DNA of 64,000 nt, taken from contig CAZWBA010000003.1 of NCBI GenBank assembly GCA_964631955.1, positions 276,611 through 340,610 on the forward strand. The letters run 5' to 3'. The position numbers were made by a program, and so were the translations under genes. This DNA comes from CAMLJR01 sp964631955 (GTDB lineage Bacteria > Pseudomonadota > Gammaproteobacteria > Pseudomonadales > CAMLJR01). A model generated the notes under the pieces. It saw nothing but the letters and a program-made list of their open reading frames with translations, had not been told where the DNA came from and made no database searches. Shown here in pieces: positions 61,741-64,000 of this stretch; position 1 is the first letter of the stretch; each line of letters opens with the position of its first letter.

Positions 61741-62145
61741 TTAATTCGCACGCGACGCCGCTAATGTTTTCATCAGCGGCGTCAGTTTTTCCATCACGAT
61801 TAACGCATTGAAATGTTCCGCCACTGACGCGATACGGCCATCGCGCACACGAAAAACGAAAATATACGTGTTGCGATAATCTTCGCCGTTAATCAGCGCT
61901 GCTTCCGAATCTGCTTCAACCACGACGCGATCATCTTCTGCCGTAATCGATTTAATGGTGAACTCAGGCGCACGCGAACACATCGCGCCCAGCATTTTCA
62001 CCATGCCCTGATAACTCGCCTTATCGGTAGTGCCGCCGAGCGTGGTCCATGCCGTCATATCGTCCGTCAACAACGAATCGGGTAATTCGCCTTTGCTGAC
62101 CGCAGCGAAATAAGCGCGAGCAATGTCGTGATTTTTGTGTGCCAT
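61741..62145 (-). CDS. SnoaL-like/NTF2-fold protein
   Basis: A 134-residue small alpha-plus-beta barrel protein of the SnoaL/NTF2 superfamily. The pattern HDIARAYFAAVSKGELPDSLLTDDMTAW, then GMVKMLGAMC, VVVEADSEAALINGEDYRNTYIFVFRVRDGRIASVAEHFN is typical of ketosteroid-isomerase-like enzymes. Some family members isomerise or hydrolyse polyketide or steroid intermediates, others are non-enzymatic. It is transcribed opposite the SDR gene, with eight bases between the convergent stops, and is followed on the other side by the IclR gene. Confidence 0.85.
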   Translation of the reverse strand: MAHKNHDIARAYFAAVSKGELPDSLLTDDMTAWTTLGGTTDKASYQGMVKMLGAMCSRAPEFTIKSITAEDDRVVVEADSEAALINGEDYRNTYIFVFRVRDGRIASVAEHFNALIVMEKLTPLMKTLAASRAN

Positions 62146-62269
62146 GAAAACCTCGTCGCTGGATTTAAATCGTCATGAGCTAAACAGTGATTGCAATCTG
62201 CCGATCGGATCGCGCCGGCTTGCGGATGCGAGCCGCCTCACCATGTCGCTCCCCGTAAACAGACCCGCA

Positions 62270-63019
62270 CTATTCGCGTTTTTGGTAACGGTGAGCATCG
62301 GAATTGCCCGCGGAAAGTTCTTTCACGGCGCGCAGCAGTGCAGCTCCGACCGCTTCATATAACGATGGCTGCAAGCGCTCGCGCGGGCCGCACACCAATA
62401 CCGCCCCGACGGGGTTCCCGCTCAATTCGAAAACCGGTGCCGCGAGATTGGTGGCGGCCGCATTGATTTCGCCTTCGCTGACCGCGTAACCGTTCGCACG
62501 TGTCGCCTCCAAGCTCGCTAACAACTCACGATCGGGCGCCTGCCCCAGCATCGTCACTTGCTGCTCCGCGCTCATGAACGGCAGCAGCGCGCGGCCGGTG
62601 GCGGTATTGCGCGCGGTGACCAGATCGCCGACGTGCGGCACCATGCGCAGGACCTGACGGCTTTCGATGACATCGGCGATGACGAAGTTGTGAATATCCG
62701 GCACCACCAGCAGCACGGTTTCGCCGGTTTCGTCGCGCAGCCGTTCGAGCACGGGACGCGCGCGTCGGCGCAGATCGTTGCTGCCGTAAGCGGCGTAGGC
62801 GAGCGCGAGAATGTGCGCGGTGACTTCCCAGCGTGTCGGCGGTTCGCTGGATGGGCGAATCCAGCCCGCGTCGGCCAGCGTCATCAGTGCGCGCTGGATG
62901 GCGCTCTTGTCGTCGTCGAGCAGGCGCGCGAGCGCACTGACACCGACGGGTTGATGGACCGCAATGGCATCGAACACGGCCAGAATGCGCGATCCGCTAT
63001 GACTGCGTTTAACCGACAA
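62270..63019 (-). CDS. IclR-family transcriptional regulator
   Basis: A 249-residue regulator with an N-terminal winged helix (RILAVFDAIAVHQPVGVSALARLLDDDKSAIQRALMTLADAGWI) and a C-terminal effector domain (TGETVLLVVPDIHNFVIADVI, ATGRALLPFMSAEQQ, NLAAPVFELSGNPVGAVLV). IclR proteins control catabolic genes and sense pathway acids. The start is a TTG; no ATG in frame is available near the helix-turn-helix. It diverges from the MaoC-like gene, whose promoter region has a clear sigma70 promoter, so that gene and the SDR/CoA-transferase cluster are likely targets. Confidence 0.92.
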   Translation of the reverse strand: MSVKRSHSGSRILAVFDAIAVHQPVGVSALARLLDDDKSAIQRALMTLADAGWIRPSSEPPTRWEVTAHILALAYAAYGSNDLRRRARPVLERLRDETGETVLLVVPDIHNFVIADVIESRQVLRMVPHVGDLVTARNTATGRALLPFMSAEQQVTMLGQAPDRELLASLEATRANGYAVSEGEINAAATNLAAPVFELSGNPVGAVLVCGPRERLQPSLYEAVGAALLRAVKELSAGNSDAHRYQKRE

Positions 63020-63057
63020 ATGGATTCTCGCTCTCGGAAAACGATGGAGTTTGTAAA

Positions 63058-63087
63058 TTGACCCGAGTTTAAAGCGGTACGTATAAT
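63058..63087 (+). promoter_or_regulatory. Sigma70 promoter for the MaoC-like gene
   Basis: TTGACC (63058-63063) and a perfect TATAAT (63082-63087) are separated by 18 bases and point toward the gene at 63210, with a leader of about 115 bases. The downstream ATATCGTTATAT imperfect palindrome (63102-63113) is a candidate IclR site. Confidence 0.7.
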
Positions 63088-63209
63088 CGTGTCACTTTTC
63101 ATATCGTTATATCACTATGTAATACATCGGGCGAGCGAGTCAATCTCTCTGCGTCCCGCAACCCGCGCGACGGCCTGGCCGGGCGTGCTTGAATTTTCGG
63201 GAGCCTCAA

Positions 63210-64000
63210 ATGACCGACAAGACTCTGGATTGCTCTGATCTCGACCGCCTCATGGGCGTGCCCATTCAGCCGGCGCGGATGCAGGAACCCTTCGCCAATA
63301 TGGATATCCGCCGCTGGGCGCAGGCGATGCACTACCCGAACCGCCTGCACTATGACGTCAACTACGCCGCCGAAAGCCACTTCGGCCGGCTGGTCGCGCC
63401 GCAATCCTTTCCGGTGGCGATGGACGATGCGCACGGCACCGGCCCTTCGTGCGTCGGCTGCATTCCCAATTCGCACCTGATCTTCGGCGGCGACGAGTGG
63501 TGGTTCCACGGCCCGCGCGTCTTTGCCGGCGATACGCTGCACAACCACCGCGTACCGGTGGATTACACCGTCAAGGACACCAAATTCGCCGGCCCGACCT
63601 GCTTCCAGCGCGGCGACAACTACTACTACAACCAGGCCGGCGATCTGATCGCGACTCAGCGTTCGACCGCCATTCGCTACCGCCCAGACCTTGCGCGTGA
63701 AAACACCAACCTCGACGGCAGCGACGACCCCGAGTGGAGCGATGCCGATCTGCTCAAGCTGGAAGACCAGAAATACGAGTGGATCAAAATGCTCCACGAC
63801 CTCGGCCACGGCAAACGCTACTGGGACGACGTCAGCATCGGCGACAAACTGCCGACCCGCATCATCGGCCCGCACAGCATCGCCAGCTTCACCACCGAAT
63901 GGCGCGCGTACCTGTTCACCACCTGGTGCGGCGTCAAGCGTCGTACCGACCTCGATATCGAAGCGCTCGGCTTCACCGGCGATATGGCCGGCAAGGAGCA
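63210..64000 (+). CDS. MaoC/FAS1-like acyl dehydratase (cut off by window edge)
   Basis: The first 263 residues of a hot-dog-fold acyl-CoA dehydratase-like protein; the gene runs past the window end. The N-terminal FAS1-like dehydratase part has DVNYAAESHFGRLVAPQSFP, then IFGGDEWWFHGPRVFAGDTLHNHRVPVDYTVKDTKFAGPTC, and a second hot-dog start is visible at YWDDVSIGDKLPTRIIGPHSIASF. Proteins of this layout hydrate enoyl-CoA intermediates in breakdown of branched or cyclic acids. GGGAG seven bases before the ATG. A sigma70 promoter lies upstream. The second catalytic motif would lie beyond the window. Confidence 0.9.
   Translation, partial: MTDKTLDCSDLDRLMGVPIQPARMQEPFANMDIRRWAQAMHYPNRLHYDVNYAAESHFGRLVAPQSFPVAMDDAHGTGPSCVGCIPNSHLIFGGDEWWFHGPRVFAGDTLHNHRVPVDYTVKDTKFAGPTCFQRGDNYYYNQAGDLIATQRSTAIRYRPDLARENTNLDGSDDPEWSDADLLKLEDQKYEWIKMLHDLGHGKRYWDDVSIGDKLPTRIIGPHSIASFTTEWRAYLFTTWCGVKRRTDLDIEALGFTGDMAGKE

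Noticed and set aside
1..64000. CRISPR arrays, tRNA or rRNA genes, riboswitches and insertion sequences
   Set aside because: No regular spacer-repeat series, cloverleaf, conserved rRNA stretch, known aptamer pattern or transposase was recognised on reading; a covariance-model search would be needed to exclude small RNAs.

Overview
The window comes from a GC-rich, free-living Gram-negative bacterium, most likely a gammaproteobacterium. The grounds are two tripartite RND efflux systems, two TonB-dependent receptors, a FecI/FecR pair, a Lhr-type helicase and an isocitrate lyase of the long (about 534-residue) Pseudomonas-like subfamily. The genus cannot be fixed from the sequence. Genes are densely packed on both strands, no gene-free stretch exceeds 300 bases, and I saw no rRNA, tRNA, CRISPR array, prophage or transposase gene.

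Layout. 1-10.5 kb: an LTA-synthase-like membrane sulfatase (cut by the window edge), exonuclease III, two tandem paralogous 7TM hybrid histidine kinases, a small YvlD-like membrane protein, an isoprenylcysteine-methyltransferase-like protein and a degenerate WaaP/RIO-like kinase. 10.5-17.6 kb: a tripartite RND pump operon (adaptor, permease, outer-membrane channel) divergent from a TetR regulator; the shared promoter carries two matching 16-bp palindromes. 17.6-27.3 kb: a Lhr helicase, an SGNH lipoprotein and a second RND adaptor-permease pair. 27.3-31.3 kb: a RES/Xre toxin-antitoxin pair, an HSL-type hydrolase, a class III sirtuin and a lone sulfate-binding protein. 31.5-38 kb: a lipoprotein, an AlkA-like glycosylase, an AI-2E-family protein, a DUF6491-like protein, an auxin-efflux-type carrier, and a molybdenum-enzyme maturation pair (MobA-like plus XdhC) with no molybdoenzyme nearby.

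38-46 kb: an OmpR-type regulator with a PAS hybrid kinase, then a Fur-box-controlled siderophore receptor broken by a one-base frameshift. Divergent from it lie two small membrane/secreted protein genes with duplicated leader sequences, and a diguanylate cyclase. 45.8-51.4 kb: GstA-like glutathione transferase, isocitrate lyase (glyoxylate shunt), an AbrB/PIN toxin-antitoxin pair, an AraC regulator and a DUF4242-mddA operon (methanethiol to dimethyl sulfide).

51.4-64 kb looks like an accessory catabolic island: cytochrome P450, Rieske oxygenase, a FecI-FecR-controlled TonB transducer receptor, two short-chain dehydrogenases, a class III CoA-transferase, a SnoaL-like protein, an IclR regulator and a MaoC/FAS1-like dehydratase running off the end. 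Together they suggest uptake, oxygenation, CoA activation and beta-oxidation-like breakdown of a hydrophobic cyclic compound. The substrate is not identifiable from sequence alone.

No clearly new multi-gene system was found. The most unusual signals are the duplicated 71-nt leader in front of two unrelated small proteins (44.2-44.7 kb), a palindromic element whose two arms supply the stop codons of two convergent genes (10.4-10.5 kb), and a hairpin enclosing tandem repeats in a divergent promoter (36.2 kb).
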